Assembly (NCBI RefSeq): GCF_014633365.1
Contig: NW_026267104.1
Span: 6,384,587-6,448,586 of the forward strand
DNA length: 64,000 nucleotides
Source: Diospyros lotus
Taxonomy: Eukaryota; Streptophyta; Magnoliopsida; Ericales; Ebenaceae
Direction of reading: 5' to 3'
Under the pieces are notes generated by a model. The model saw nothing but the letters and a program-made list of their open reading frames with translations. It had not been told where the DNA came from and did not search any database. A program made the translations under genes and the position numbers. This document shows positions 11,447-23,400 of this stretch, piece by piece. Each line of letters begins with the position of its first letter. Positions within the stretch are counted from its first letter, which is position 1.

Positions 11447-12612
11447 TTGTCAGATTCTTTATGGTTTGTTGACTTTGGAGCAACAAATCACATTACATCC
11501 AACCTCAACAATCTTTCCTTTCATGCTCCTTATAATGGTGGAGACAAAGTGGCCATAGGAAATGGTAAGACTCTGTCTATTTCTAATGTTGGCTATGGCA
11601 AATTATATACTCAAACACAACCTGCTTCTATTATTTCATTGCCTAATACACTTCATGTACCTAGTATGAAGAAGAATTTGATTAGTGTATCACAACTTGC
11701 TCGTGATCACATGTTGTTGCTGAATTTCATGCTATTTCTTTTTTGATTAAGGACAATGATTTTGGGCATGACAAATTAGGGCATCCATCTTTCAGTGTAT
11801 TGAGATTAGTATTGAATAAAATTCATATTCTTTTTTCGCAATCTGATCTTTCCTTTTGTGATTCATGTAAACTTGGCAAATTGCATCAGCTTTCTTTTGC
11901 TGATTGTGAAATCAAATCTTCTAGACCATTGGAATTGGTGTATTCTGATTTGTGGGGTCCTTCACCTATTTTGTCCATGGAAGACCATCAATATTACATT
12001 ATTTTCATGGATGCATACACTAGATATACCTGGCTATATCCTTTGAAACTTAAGTCTAATGCTCTATCTGTCTTCACCATTTTCCACAAATTTGTTGAGT
12101 TGCAGTATCAGACCAAACTTAGGGCATTACAAACTAATAGTGGAGGGGAATTCAAGGCCTTTTTGCCCTACCTTCAAAGCCATTGCATACAACCTAGATT
12201 TATTTGTCCCTATACACACCAACAAAATGGTGTGGTTGAAAGAAAACATAGACACATACTAGAAATGGGCCTTACTCTATTAGCTCATGCTCATATGCCC
12301 TTAAAGTATTGGGTAGAAGCCTTCCAAACAGCTGTGCATACAATCAATCTGTTACCAGCCTCTCTCCTCAGATTTAATACACCTTTTGAATTGCTCTACC
12401 ATAAACCACCAAATTACTTTTTGTTGTAGCCATTTGGTTGTGCTTGTTTTCCTTATCTTAGACCCTATAACAAGCATAACTTTGATTTTCATACTACCAA
12501 ATGTATTTTCCTTGGATATAGTCACACTCAAGCCGGTTATAAGTGTTTACATCCATCAGGGAAGGTATATGTTTCAAGACATGTTCAGTTCAATCCGAAT
12601 GAATTCCCCTTT
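11447..12612 (+). pseudogene. Copia protease and integrase remnant
   Basis: Protease: 'W-F-V-D-F-G-A-T-N-H-I-T' at 11460 has Phe where the catalytic D-S-G-A-T motif has Ser. Integrase (11743-12429) shows the zinc-binding H-x3-H and C-x2-C ('C-D-S-C-K-L-G-K') and a catalytic core. The first Asp ('Y-S-D-L-W-G-P') and the Glu ('N-G-V-V-E-R-K-H') are present, but the second Asp is replaced by Asn ('L-Q-T-N-S-G-G-E-F'), so the DDE triad is broken. The frame stops at 12429 and the C-terminal part continues in another frame up to the nested insertion at 12618. Confidence 0.85.
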
Positions 12613-12617
12613 CCTAG

Positions 12618-12968
12618 TGTCATGTCCTAAGGGTAATTAAAAGGGCAATAATGTAATTAGTTATATTAGTTTGTTAGGAGATATTTGGGTGTTTGTTATG
12701 AGCACATGGGTGCTGTTAGAAATTAGTTAAGGAGCTAGCTAAGGCCTATAAAAAGGCCCATTGTAAGAGGAGAGGGCATGCTGAAATTGATATTGAATCT
12801 CTACTTTCTCTCTAAGTCTCTCTCTCCAATCTCCCTCACGTTCCTCTTGCTTCTTCCCCTTTCTCTCTCAATATCTCTCCCTTTTTCTACTAATTTTCCC
12901 CCTCCTACAATTCTGATTTCATTCCCTAATTCCTCTTCTAACCTATCACGAATCTTAGGTTCATGACA
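12618..12968 (+). repeat. 5' LTR of the 3.5-kb non-autonomous element
   Basis: 351 bp. It contains a TATA-like 'ggcctataaaaaggccc' near 12744 and a C/T-rich downstream part. It matches 15771-16121 along its whole length. Confidence 0.9.
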
Positions 12969-14041
12969 AATGTTATCAGAGCAGTCAATCCTTGGCTGTG
13001 GATTTGATTCCAGTTGAAGGCAAATTTCATTGGCTAGCTAGTCAGACGAATTTCGATTGGGTCGGGGCTATTGCTTCTAGACGCGGTTGCAGATCAGAGA
13101 CACTATTGTTCGATTTTTGAAGACGAAGACGTCCCTTGAATCTCGGAATTGATTCCGATGCACGAGGAGGTGAGTGTTGACTCGGATTTGAAGGAGGAGT
13201 GACTTTGGCTAAGACTCTGGTGGTTGAGTCGAAGGACGGTATCTGGCTAGTGATTCTCATATCCGACCGTGATAGAGGAGGTGACCAGAGGTCGACGCTA
13301 ATGGCCAGGAGGTCACGATTGGTGCAGGAGTTCCAAGTGATTGCGGTTTGAGCAAGCAAGGGAGTGGGTGTTGCAGCCTAATTAATTGCAGTAGGTCTGG
13401 CGATTGTACAGCGGGTTCCTCAAGGTGGTGCAGTGGGTGTCGCGGCCATTTTCAATGGTCGGTGATTGGGCAGTAGCAGGCGCTGGGAGGTGTTAATCTC
13501 CAAGCAAGTGAGCACCCTTAGTTCGGAATTGGAAGGTGCAACAGGTGAGTGACTCTCGGCCAATAATTTCGATAACTATTAATTGGAATCGAAGGGGAAA
13601 GCAGGATCTAGTGATTTCCGATGTTGATGTGAGGCGGTTATCGCTGGGAATTTTGGACACTCCTATCCGAGTCTTGAAGAGGAAGGCGGACAGTTGAGGC
13701 CGAAAGAAGAGGTGCGGCTGAGGTGTGGCGGTTTTAATTGGAATTCCGACTGGAGTTTTGCGGGTGTTGCCGCTTTGATCGGAAGGCACTGTGTGTGCTA
13801 CAGTTTGGGGTTGCCTTTTGAACCGTGTTGGTGAACCGTGCTTTCCTCCTTGATCGAAAGGAGATTCCGACCATTCTAGAAAGCCAACTCAGAGCATAAC
13901 TGAGGGAAGTAAGCTTAATGCATCACTGGCCATAAGCTGAAGCGGGTTCGAGGCAACGATTGTTGAATCTGCAACAATTGCGAGCAGCGGTAGCAGAGAG
14001 TCAGAGACGGTAGTGTCCGACAGTGCCTTCGGTGAGCAAGG

Positions 14042-14137
14042 AAGGCTGTTGATTAAGAATCAGCTGCAAGTGGAAGGCTGTTGATTAAGAATCAGCTGCA
14101 AGTGGAAGGCTGTTGATTAAGAATCAGCTGCAAGTGG
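14042..14137 (+). repeat. Three tandem copies of a 32-bp unit
   Basis: The unit beginning 'aaggctgttgattaagaatc' starts at 14042, 14074 and 14106 with no visible change between copies. It lies in the leader of the non-autonomous element, upstream of its long frame. Confidence 0.9.
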
Positions 14138-14314
14138 AGAAGCTGAGCAAAGTTCAGAGCAACTGGGAGTGGATTTTTGAAGGTGAATTTGGATGGGTGA
14201 TTCTTGGCTGTGAATTCCAGCGCTCCTTTGCGGTAATTCCGATCTGACTTCATTAAGATAGATCATAATGGAGTAATAATTTCAGGCGGTGGATTCCAAT
14301 CGAAATTCTAGACT

Positions 14315-15706
14315 GTGAGCAAAGGGAAACAAAGGTTAATTTTGGCTTTGAATTTTGGGTTAACTTGTTTGAAGAAGAGCAGTATGTGGTCTTCAAAGTA
14401 TGCTGATTGTGAAAAATCAGCTAAGGGGAGCAGTGCGCGGGAGCTTCAATTCCAGCAGAAGAATGTTTCATTTTCAGCTGAAATGGAGCTTCAATGGCAG
14501 CCAAAGAAGGCTGTATTTTCAGTTGGCAGCAACAAGGAACATAAGGAGGGGATCAGCCAATTGGACAAAGGAACCAGCAGTGGGTTTGATGAAGAGTGCA
14601 AGGAATTCGATCGAATGTTTCGCGAGAAGTTGCAAGAGTTTGCAATGATACTATCTAAGGAGTATCATTACAATTTTCCAGCGAAATACTTCGATGATTA
14701 TCACGGAAGTTTTAACAAGGAGGAATTTCTCAAAATGGACCAACCGAAGGAGAAGTCAAGATGACAGGAAGGGGATTCAGTTGCAGTGATTGAGAAGTTA
14801 AAAAAACAAATAATACCCCAAGATGCATCTACTGAAAGACTGCAAGGAAATAATAGAGAAGCAATTGATGAAGTGATAGAGGAAGCCAAAGCCAGCTTAT
14901 TACCCTGGGTGGTCAGTGCATGGGCAGAAGGATTTGGTAGTGTTCCAGATAAAAAATTTGTGGGAAATGGAATAGCATTGGGTTAGGAAAATCTGATTGA
15001 AGGACCATCAATTTATACAGATATTGGAGCTGGAATTCTCCCTCCGATTCTGGACCTACCGGAAGCTAAGAGTGGGAATACTTGCAACATTTATCCTAGG
15101 CCGGGTCAAGATTGTGATGGACCACATACAATTAAGGAAGGCCCTAAGTATATTGCTCCTTTGTCTTTGGATCCAAAGAAGGTTGAATCATCCTTGGCTG
15201 GGGTTAAAATAGGTATCAGACAGCCCCTAGTGCTGGTTTTGGCAGGAAGGCTAAGGGAGATAGCTGAAGAAGTCGAAGATTTTGCCAAAGGAAACAAAAC
15301 TTCTATTGCTATGTTGTTTTGTACTTCCACTAGCAAATCCAAGTTGTTGTCTACTGCATAGAGGGATGATTTGTTGGCTGAAATTGAAGTTGCAGCAGCT
15401 CCTAATGCTAATGCTCACAAACAGCCTTGGTATGAGTGTCCAAGGCAAATTTGCAATCTTCCATTGCTGCATTTCGAGGATGCTGATGGTATCTTTCAAT
15501 GTGCAGCTGTGGTGCACGAGGGAGGTATAGGAACAACTGCTGCTGGTATTGAACTTGAACTCTATCAAATTGCTCCTATTGAAGTTCTAGGCCGAATTAC
15601 GATGGGGATTGATCTTGGATACTTAAGAACGAGGAAGAAGAAAATGCCTAGAAGGACAAGAAAAGAAAGAAAGAAAAATCAGATAGAGAAGGCGGGCATT
15701 GGATAA
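14315..15706 (+). pseudogene. 464-codon frame carried by the non-autonomous element, unrecognised
   Basis: One reading frame runs from about 14315 to 15706, broken only by TGA at 14762, TAG at about 14984 and TAG at about 15359. No in-frame ATG was chosen: the frame opens just after a TAG at 14309, and the first codon is GTG. The N-terminal part is charged and has a possible helical region ('E-F-D-R-M-F-R-E-K-L-Q-E-F'). The C-terminal part contains 'C-A-A-V-V-H-E-G-G-I-G-T-T-A-A-G' (15500-15547), close to the nucleotide-sugar-binding signature A-V-V-H-H-G-G-A-G-T-T-A-A-G of plant sterol 3-beta-glucosyltransferases (UGT80 type). The end is Lys/Arg-rich. It could be a captured host-gene fragment or a lineage-specific ORF. 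The glycosyltransferase link rests on one motif only. Confidence 0.5.
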
Positions 15707-15770
15707 AAGAAGCAACAGCTAGGTGGTAATAAGTTTCTTGGGGACAAGAAACATTTTAAGGGAGGGAAAT

Positions 15771-16121
15771 TGTCATGTCCCAAGGGTAATTAGAAGGGCA
15801 ATAATGTAATTAGTTATATTAGTTTGTTAGGAGATATTTGAGTGTTTGTTAGGAGCACATGGGTGCTGTTAGAAATTAGTTAAGGAGCTAACTAAGGCCT
15901 ATAAAAAGGCCCATTGTAAGAGAAGAGGGCATGCTGAAATTGATATTGAATCTCTACTTTCTCTCTAAGTCTCTCTCTCCAATCTCCCTCACGTTCCTCT
16001 TGCTTCTTCCCCTTTCTCTCTCAATATCTCTCCCTTTTTCTACTAATTTCCCCCCTCCTACAATTCTGATTTCATTCCCTAATTCCTCTTCTAACCTATC
16101 ACGAACCCTAGGTTCGTGACA
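15771..16121 (+). repeat. 3' LTR of the 3.5-kb non-autonomous element
   Basis: 351 bp, same length and sequence as 12618-12968 apart from about ten substitutions. It is preceded by the polypurine tract at 15759-15770 and followed by the CCTAG duplication. Confidence 0.9.
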
Positions 16122-16700
16122 CCTAGTTTGTTCTCCTTCACTACATTGTTGTCTTCTTCTAGGTTAGCTTCCAGTGGGGTGTCTAATGGGGTATCTACTT
16201 TAGTATTTCAATCTCTTCCTTCTTTCACCTCATTTTCTTCTTCTCCTTAAGTACCACAACCCTCAACTCCTGTCCTATCTACATCTTCTTCATCAGATTC
16301 TAGAAATTCATCTACTCCACCTGTGACTGTTTGTCTTGAGATTCAGTCACCTGTTATTAACCCTCACTTACCTAGACCAAAAGCTGCCCCTGCACCTGCA
16401 CCTTCTGTTCATCCTATGGTTACTAGATCAAAAGCCAAACATCTTGTACCTACCTCTCCTCATGCTTTAGTGAGCTCTCTTGAACTTGATTCGGTTCATG
16501 AGGCTCTTTTAGACTCACGATGGGTTAAAGCCATGGAGGAGGAAGTTTCAGCTCTACACTGAAATCATACTTGGGATCTTGTTCCCTTCTCTAAGGATAT
16601 GAACTTAATTGGGTGTAAATGGGTGTTCTAGGTCAAGTATAAGCTTGATGGGACTATTCTTAAACACAAGGCCAGGTTAGTGTCCAAGGGTTAGAGTGAT
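16122..16700 (+). pseudogene. Copia linker and start of reverse transcriptase (truncated)
   Basis: Directly after the nested element the Copia frame resumes: a Ser/Pro-rich linker ('V-H-P-M-V-T-R-S-K-A-K-H') and the beginning of the RT domain ('S-R-W-V-K-A-M-E-E-E-V-S-A-L-H', then 'T-W-D-L-V-P', 'G-C-K-W-V-F', 'Y-K-L-D-G-T-I', 'H-K-A-R-L-V-S-K-G'). Stops interrupt it at 16561, about 16631 and about 16693. The palm, RNase H and 3' LTR are absent: the sequence changes at about 16700 to the leader of another element. Confidence 0.85.
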
Positions 16701-16782
16701 GGATAGTAGACATTGTATGAAGAAGATTGATGAAGGCCTCAATAGTACCAAAGAACGGTGATGGTGACTATGATTCTGTGGC

Positions 16783-17090
16783 CCTGATACCATGTCAAAC
16801 AAGACATGGAAAAACTTTTTAATCTCATTCATCCGTTGAGGGAATTGATTTGAATATATACACGCCTTCCTATCAATATAGGAAGTTCGTAAAAAATAAA
16901 ATAGAATGTCTTCCGAATTCAGTTTTGGAAACTTGTACAAATTAGGATACAACAAGATATAGAAAGTTGTAGTTTCTAGAAGGTACATCCTCAAATTTAG
17001 AAAGAAAATATAATCAAGAAACCAATCGCAATCAAAATGATCTGATCTTGTCCGCGAATAAGACCAAGATCAGTCTCTCAATCGTTGACA
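16783..17090 (-). repeat. Minus-strand LTR with primer-binding site (truncated element)
   Basis: The 298-bp segment 16793-17090 begins TGTCAA and ends TTGACA, perfect inverted ends. On the minus strand it is followed by TGGTATCAGG (16783-16791 region), a Met-type primer-binding site. Only about 90 bp of leader remains to the left before the Copia RT fragment, so this is a broken junction of two elements in opposite orientation. The bases CTTCG follow at 17091-17095. Confidence 0.65.
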
Positions 17091-17492
17091 CTTCGTAGAC
17101 CATGAAGAAACTTTTAACTTAAGAAATCCATATATACATACATATCGAGTCATAACAATATAAATGTGACACATATATGCACGCATACATATTGAAGTCG
17201 CAATACTACAAATGCAATTTACAAGAATCCTAACCTCTAAAAGAAAATATGATAAATATTGATATTCTATAAATAAGTCGAGGTTGCATATAATTCCACC
17301 ATAATTAATTAATCCACCTTGATTCCAGCTTATTTTCTGTCATGAATGTAGAACATAGCACCTTGAGTTGCACTAAGAAAGTCCTGCATATTCGACATAA
17401 TGAGCCCATCAAAATTTACTACCCTATGATGCACAATTTAACGTATATATCATAAATATTGAGATATTAAAAATAGTGAGTCATTTCTCACA

Positions 17493-20400
17493 TTATTTCA
17501 AATCTGAGAGGAATTGACGTTTGGTATTCTTTAGAGATGCTACAACATCCTTCATGTTGAACCTTTCCTCAGGTGATTCTGAAGAGCAATTCAAGGCCAA
17601 TTCTAGGATGGTTGACACACAATGGATCTTTGCAGACAAGTGTTCTTCCTGTAAGTTCAACAGTTTGGTATCCATAACATGAATCACTTCATTTGGTACT
17701 GACTGGTTCACCCAACTTCTTAAGTTCGTATCTTGATCAAACATTTCGTCAGAGGGCTTTTTTCTGGTAAATATTTCCATCAATGAAATACCAAAACTAT
17801 ATACATCGCACCTCGTGGACACTAATCCTTGCTGTCCATATTCTGCATGAACTCAAATTAAATTCATACTAACAATATATTGGAATAAGAAAGAAAGAAA
17901 AATAGAGAATTAAAGTAATTGTAGTAAACATCTAATGATAGAAGCAAACCTGGAGCAGTATAACCAATTGTAGCTAGCGTGTTGGTTTGCACAACATTCT
18001 TGCCCTCTCTTAAGAACTTGGCAATGCCAAAATCACTCACATGCGCAACCATATCTTCATCTAACAGGATATTGCTTGGCTTCAGATCACAGTGAACCAC
18101 GGGTGTAGAATAACCATGATGGAGATAATCCAATGCACATGCCACATCTATCATTATGTCTAATCTCTGTTGGATATCTAAGAAAAGGTTGCTAGAGTAT
18201 AACAACTTGTCAAGGCTTCCATTAGGCATATACTCAAGTATCAAGGCTTTGAAATCAAGGTTAGAGCAGCTGCTTATAACCTTGTTTAGATTTCGATGTC
18301 GAATGTTGCGCAGCATTTCACATTCTCTATCAAAGCTTTTGGATGATCCTTCTAGCTGTAAATTGAATACTTTCACGGCTACGATTGTCCCATCTCTGAG
18401 AATTCCTTTGTAAACTGAACTAAAACTCCCTCTGCCAAGCAAGTTGCTGTTATTGAACCCATTAGTTGCTTGTACAAGTTCATGGTGTGGAATTCTTCCG
18501 TGTGTTATTGTATTTAACGTAAGAGTCGGAGCTGAAGGTGGATTTGTTCTTCGACATCTCAGCCACACAAATGAAAGGGTCAACACAAGAATTATCAATC
18601 CGACCCCCAGGAAAACAAATACAAAGACAAGCACTCTTTTTCTCCTTGAATGCTGAGGGGAACCATCAGGGCATGGTGGCAGTTGTATCCAATAGGCGCC
18701 ACACAATGCTTCATTTGACAAAAAAGACATATTCGTGAAATTCTTGAAGGGTCCTCCACTTGGAACTTTTCCTCTCAATTGATTGAAAGATACATTAAAA
18801 TACTTGAGGTATGAGAGTGCTTCTAAAGATGTGGGAATCGTGCCAGAAAGATCATTATGTGATAGATCAAGGTCCTCCAAACCAATCATCTTTCCAATTG
18901 ACTGAGGAATGGGACCTTCAAATTTGTTGTGTGCCAAAGAAAGACGGATCATGTTTATGAGACTTCCAACCGTGCTAGGTATTTGTTTTGTGAATTGATT
19001 CATTGACAGATTTATATAGATGGCAACTTTTAAACTTCCAATCTCTTGGGGTAGAGAGCCTGTAAGTACATTTGAGGACATGTCAAGACGCAAAAGATCT
19101 TTCAGGCTCCACAGGCTCGCTGGTAAATTGGAAGTTAATTTGTTGAAACCCAGGTAAAGGTTTTTTAAAGAACTGATATTTCCTAAACATGTTGGCACTG
19201 GACCTGAAAATTTATTCCTTTCCAAATATAAGGATCCCAATTTTTGTAAGTAGCAAAGATCATCAGAAATGTGACCATGTAGACTGTTGTTATCGAGATA
19301 TAGTTCTTGAAGATTCACTAGTGCTTTGAGTGTTGTGGGAAGTGAACCAGTCAAAAAATTGTTGCCAAGATCTAAGAGTACCAAATTGTTTAAGTGACCA
19401 ATTTCATTTGGAATGTTGCCTATAATTCCACAGTATCTTGCTCTAATGCTCGTGAGGGAAGTGGAAAGGTTTCCAATAGAAGATGGAAGGTAGCCATTTA
19501 AAGGATTTTCATTCAGCCACAATATTTGTAAATGGCGACACTTGGTCAAGGATTTGAGGAAGCTCAATTCTAGAGATGGGCGTTGACCAGTGAGATTGTT
19601 TCTACCGATGTTCAAGTATTGAAGGAGTACCAATTTTTCAAGGGAAAGAGGAATTGAACCCCTCAATTTATTCATATAAAGATCTATTTCTGTGAGTTTA
19701 GTAGCATTAGTAATTGAGTTTGGGATTGCTCCTGTGAGCTCATTTCTATCTAGATAGAGTAGTTCAAGATTGGGTAGCCCATTGCCCATAGTTGGTGGTA
19801 GATTTCCAGAGAAGTGATTATTAACAAGTGAAATGATTTTTAATGTTGAGATGTTGAAGATGGCAGTTGGAATGGGGCCTCGTAAGTTGTTGAAGTGGAT
19901 CAGCAATTGCTCCAAATTCCCAAGGCTACTGATTTCCTCTGGTATTATACCTGTTAAAGAAAATAAAATAAAATTAACATTCCTGAATCATGATTGTTAC
20001 ATCTACATTATTGTGCATTTGTTCACTGATTACGAGTTTTTTTTTTTTCCTTTTTTGCATATGATACAAATATATTTATATATTTTGTGGTCTACAACTT
20101 TTCTTTCAATCTTATTCATTTTATTCTCAATTTTCTAAATAAAAGAATTGCTTGGCTTCTTTTTGTTTTAATTGTTAATTTATTTATGTACTTTTGATGT
20201 TCTTGACCTTTCTATTATCTTTTTCTCAACAAATCCAAAGTTCAAGGATGAGCACAGAAGAATAGAATAAGTCAAAGAGAACCTTATCTTGAATTCCTCA
20301 ACTCTGAGCAGCACAAACCAAAGTCTGCATGACGCTTCGGTGTTTTTGCTTGCCCATTTTTATTCCTCTCTCTCTCTCTCTCTCTAGCATTGTGTTGTAT

Positions 20401-23400
20401 TTTCTCCCATGTTAAGAAATAAAATAAAATCAAAACTAATTGTAACTATTGACCATTGTAAATTTACCAAATAATAGTGAGAAAAATATTCCTGTCTAGT
20501 ATTTTGTTTTTTAGGTTTATATTTGTGATTGAACTACAGTTTTCAATGTCGATTGGGATGATAACTAGTGAGGCCAGCATTTTCCAAGCATAGGATCTTC
20601 AAATTAACTAGAATACCCAACTCCTGCGGATCCCTCCCAGAAACCAATTAACTAATAACTAAAGAGGGGACTCGTAAGAAACTTTTGCGTGAATTACCGT
20701 ACGAGGAGTTTTTGTAATTATCCATTTTCAGAGAAATAGGCCAATTCACAAGGTACTTTGCTAAACTTCTTGTTAAATATTGCATTTTAGATATAAAATA
20801 AGGTTGGGTTTATTTGCAATAATTTTTTATAAGCAAATTTGTAATATAATGATAAGAATAATCTGTCCCTGTGAGGCTAACAGTGATGAGAATTGTGGAG
20901 GGCCGACTAACAATGATGCAATCCGACAAGTCAACCTAGTCAACTATGTCGGAATTGGATGATTGACAAGATTTGCGCATAAAAAGGAATGGTTGTTGAT
21001 TGACTGATTGATTGCAAGATTTGGGCGCATGATTGATTGATTGGTTAATTTATTGACAAGATTTGAGAGCATAAAAGGAATAGATGATTGATTGATTGCC
21101 TGATTGATTGATTGAAAAGATCTTGGAATATAAAATGAATGATTGATTGATTGACTGACCAAATCTAGTCATTTATTTATTTTCTATGTAATTTAGGATT
21201 TTTATTTGTTTCCATGTAGAATTAGGATTTAATTATTCGCCTATTTAAAGGCTTCTCCATTGTAAATATTAGACAGAGATTATTATGAATTTTTGAATTT
21301 GAGAGATCCATCTCTTCAATTTTGTTCTTCAATGAACAAAACTTTGAACTTATCAAATGAATGATTCCTTTGTGGCGTTCAACAATTCTTGGTTCTTGTT
21401 TCCGCATAATCAACGGGTCTAGATTTTAATATAGTCTAGGTTCTTGATTCGTGAATCAACGGGTCGGGAATTCTTTGCTCTTCTATCCGATTTTGGCTTT
21501 TCTGGGGTTCATTTTAATCTTTTGTGGGTTCCTTTGGCCTTGTCCCATAGCGGGTTCACATCAAATAGATCATGCTTCATGCAGCCTTAGTGGGTTGGGG
21601 ATTAGAATCATCCTCTGAAATCCAAAATCATCCAGTGGTCTATCAAAAATTTCCCAACATTCATACCAAATAGCTTAGCTATGTATTGGAGGACAATGGA
21701 CAAGAATATGAAACAAGGTCTCTTCCCCTTGACATACATATAGATTGTAAGATCACTGAGTTATACAGCGGGCTATTTCACTTTTGGATGGAAGAAAGAA
21801 GATGCTATTTCACGATTACAACAATAAATTTGTAAAAAAGGAAAACAATCGATGGATGACCCTCTTATGGACGATCCGAGCGATGGGTGACCCTCTTATG
21901 GACGATCCGAGTGATGGGTGACCCTCGTGTGGCGTATTTGAGCGATGGATGAGTCTTCCGGGGTGAAGTGACAGCGATGAATGAGTTTTCCGGGGGTAGA
22001 AACAGCGATGGGTGAGTCCCTTGGCTAGGTTGAGAACAATGGATGACCTGCTAGAAAGAGAATCGGTTAGGGGTGTGGGTGAAAGTCCCCACGCGGACCC
22101 TCCAATGCTTAAATCAGACCCTCATAGAAGTAAATTGCTTGAAAGCAAGAGTGTAAATGCGAGAGCGAGAGATTGCATACCCAATGAAAGAAAGAGACCT
22201 CCTATTTATAACAATGGGAGGGGCATCCATGTGTCGTGTGTCCCGACCTTCACGGCAAGAATCTCGGAGAGGCTTTGACTGAGTCTCGTGGGGGTGGTTT
22301 TAGGCCTATTCTCTTGGAGGTGTTGATGCGAAGGCGTGGGGCACGCGGATGTGGGCGTGGTACCCTGGGTGACCCTCATTCGGGCGAGGATGTGAGTGCT
22401 GGCGCGAGGGAGAGCACGCGGGATCATGCGCGTGAGTGCACGGGGCCGGGTGCGAGGAGGCCTTGCGCGCCTGGCTGCCTTGAGCACTGAGGCGCAACCC
22501 CCTCCCCTGCCCCCGCGAGTGGGGTTACTCGGGGGTACCTTACCCCCGAGTGACCCTCACTCGGGGGCACACCTTGCTGCCACCCCCGGGTGACCTCCTG
22601 GGTCACCCATGGTGGTCTTGCCACGTAGCGCTCCTTCGGGCTGCCACGTGGCGCTTCTACGATTCTCTCATTTCTGTATTTTTCCATGCATAACACATAC
22701 CAAATAGCCTAGCTATGTATTGGAGGACAATGGTCAAGAATATGAAACAAGGTCTCTTCCCCTTGACATTATTATAGATTGTAAGATCACTGAGTTATAC
22801 AGTGGGCTATTTCACTTTTGGATGGAAGAAAGAAGATGCTATCCGTAGCATCTTCTTTTGATGTCCATTAAATAAACTCCATGAATTCTTGATCTCTACA
22901 ATACTTTTTGGTCATGATTTGTGGTTGGATGTCGTCTGCTCTTCTCCAAGGATGTTCATTGCTGGGAAAGTATAAAGTGGGAAGGCACCAAACGCCACCT
23001 ATGGATTTTCTTCTAAGGCCGCTTGTTTGTAGATCATCATTGAAAATGAAGTAAGATTCCCTTAGCCACTAGCCTAAAGGATTGGCAAGGTTCTGGGAAG
23101 CCAGAATTAGCATGTGGAAGTAAACAGCTTGGTTCAGTCATGAATGTGGATTGGCGAAGGGTGCACTCTGTTCACAATTAATGGATTTATCTAATCATGT
23201 TTATCCTCAACTCTTAGGCTTTGCCAATCTGTAAAATAGATATGATCGTAAATACGAGTTCACTTATCACTTGCCATTTTTTATGCCATAGCCATTATTT
23301 TTGCCATAATTGGATGGCCTAGCTTTGGATTTTACTTTTTTGCTCAAAAAAATTATTTGTATTTGTGGGCCGGGTAAGCATATCAACGTTGTATTAGGCG

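Larger units (their letters stand above)
12618..16121 (+). mobile_element. Complete 3.5-kb non-autonomous LTR retrotransposon nested in Copia
   Basis: Two 351-bp LTRs (12618-12968 and 15771-16121) begin TGTCATG and end in ATGACA or GTGACA. Both are flanked by CCTAG (12613-12617 and 16122-16126). A primer-binding-site-like TGTTATCAGAGC (12971-12982) follows the first LTR, and a polypurine tract ('taagggagggaaat') precedes the second. About ten substitutions by eye separate the LTRs (around 97% identical). The 2.8-kb interior has no gag, protease, RT or integrase motif, so mobility would need enzymes from another element. It splits the Copia coding sequence between integrase and RT. Confidence 0.9.

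Noticed and set aside
13042..13789. Minus-strand frames in the leader of the non-autonomous element
   Set aside because: No recognisable domain, and the plus strand is the direction of the element.
22206..22696. Several overlapping frames in the GC-rich core
   Set aside because: High GC removes stops by chance; the frames overlap on both strands and follow a short tandem repeat.
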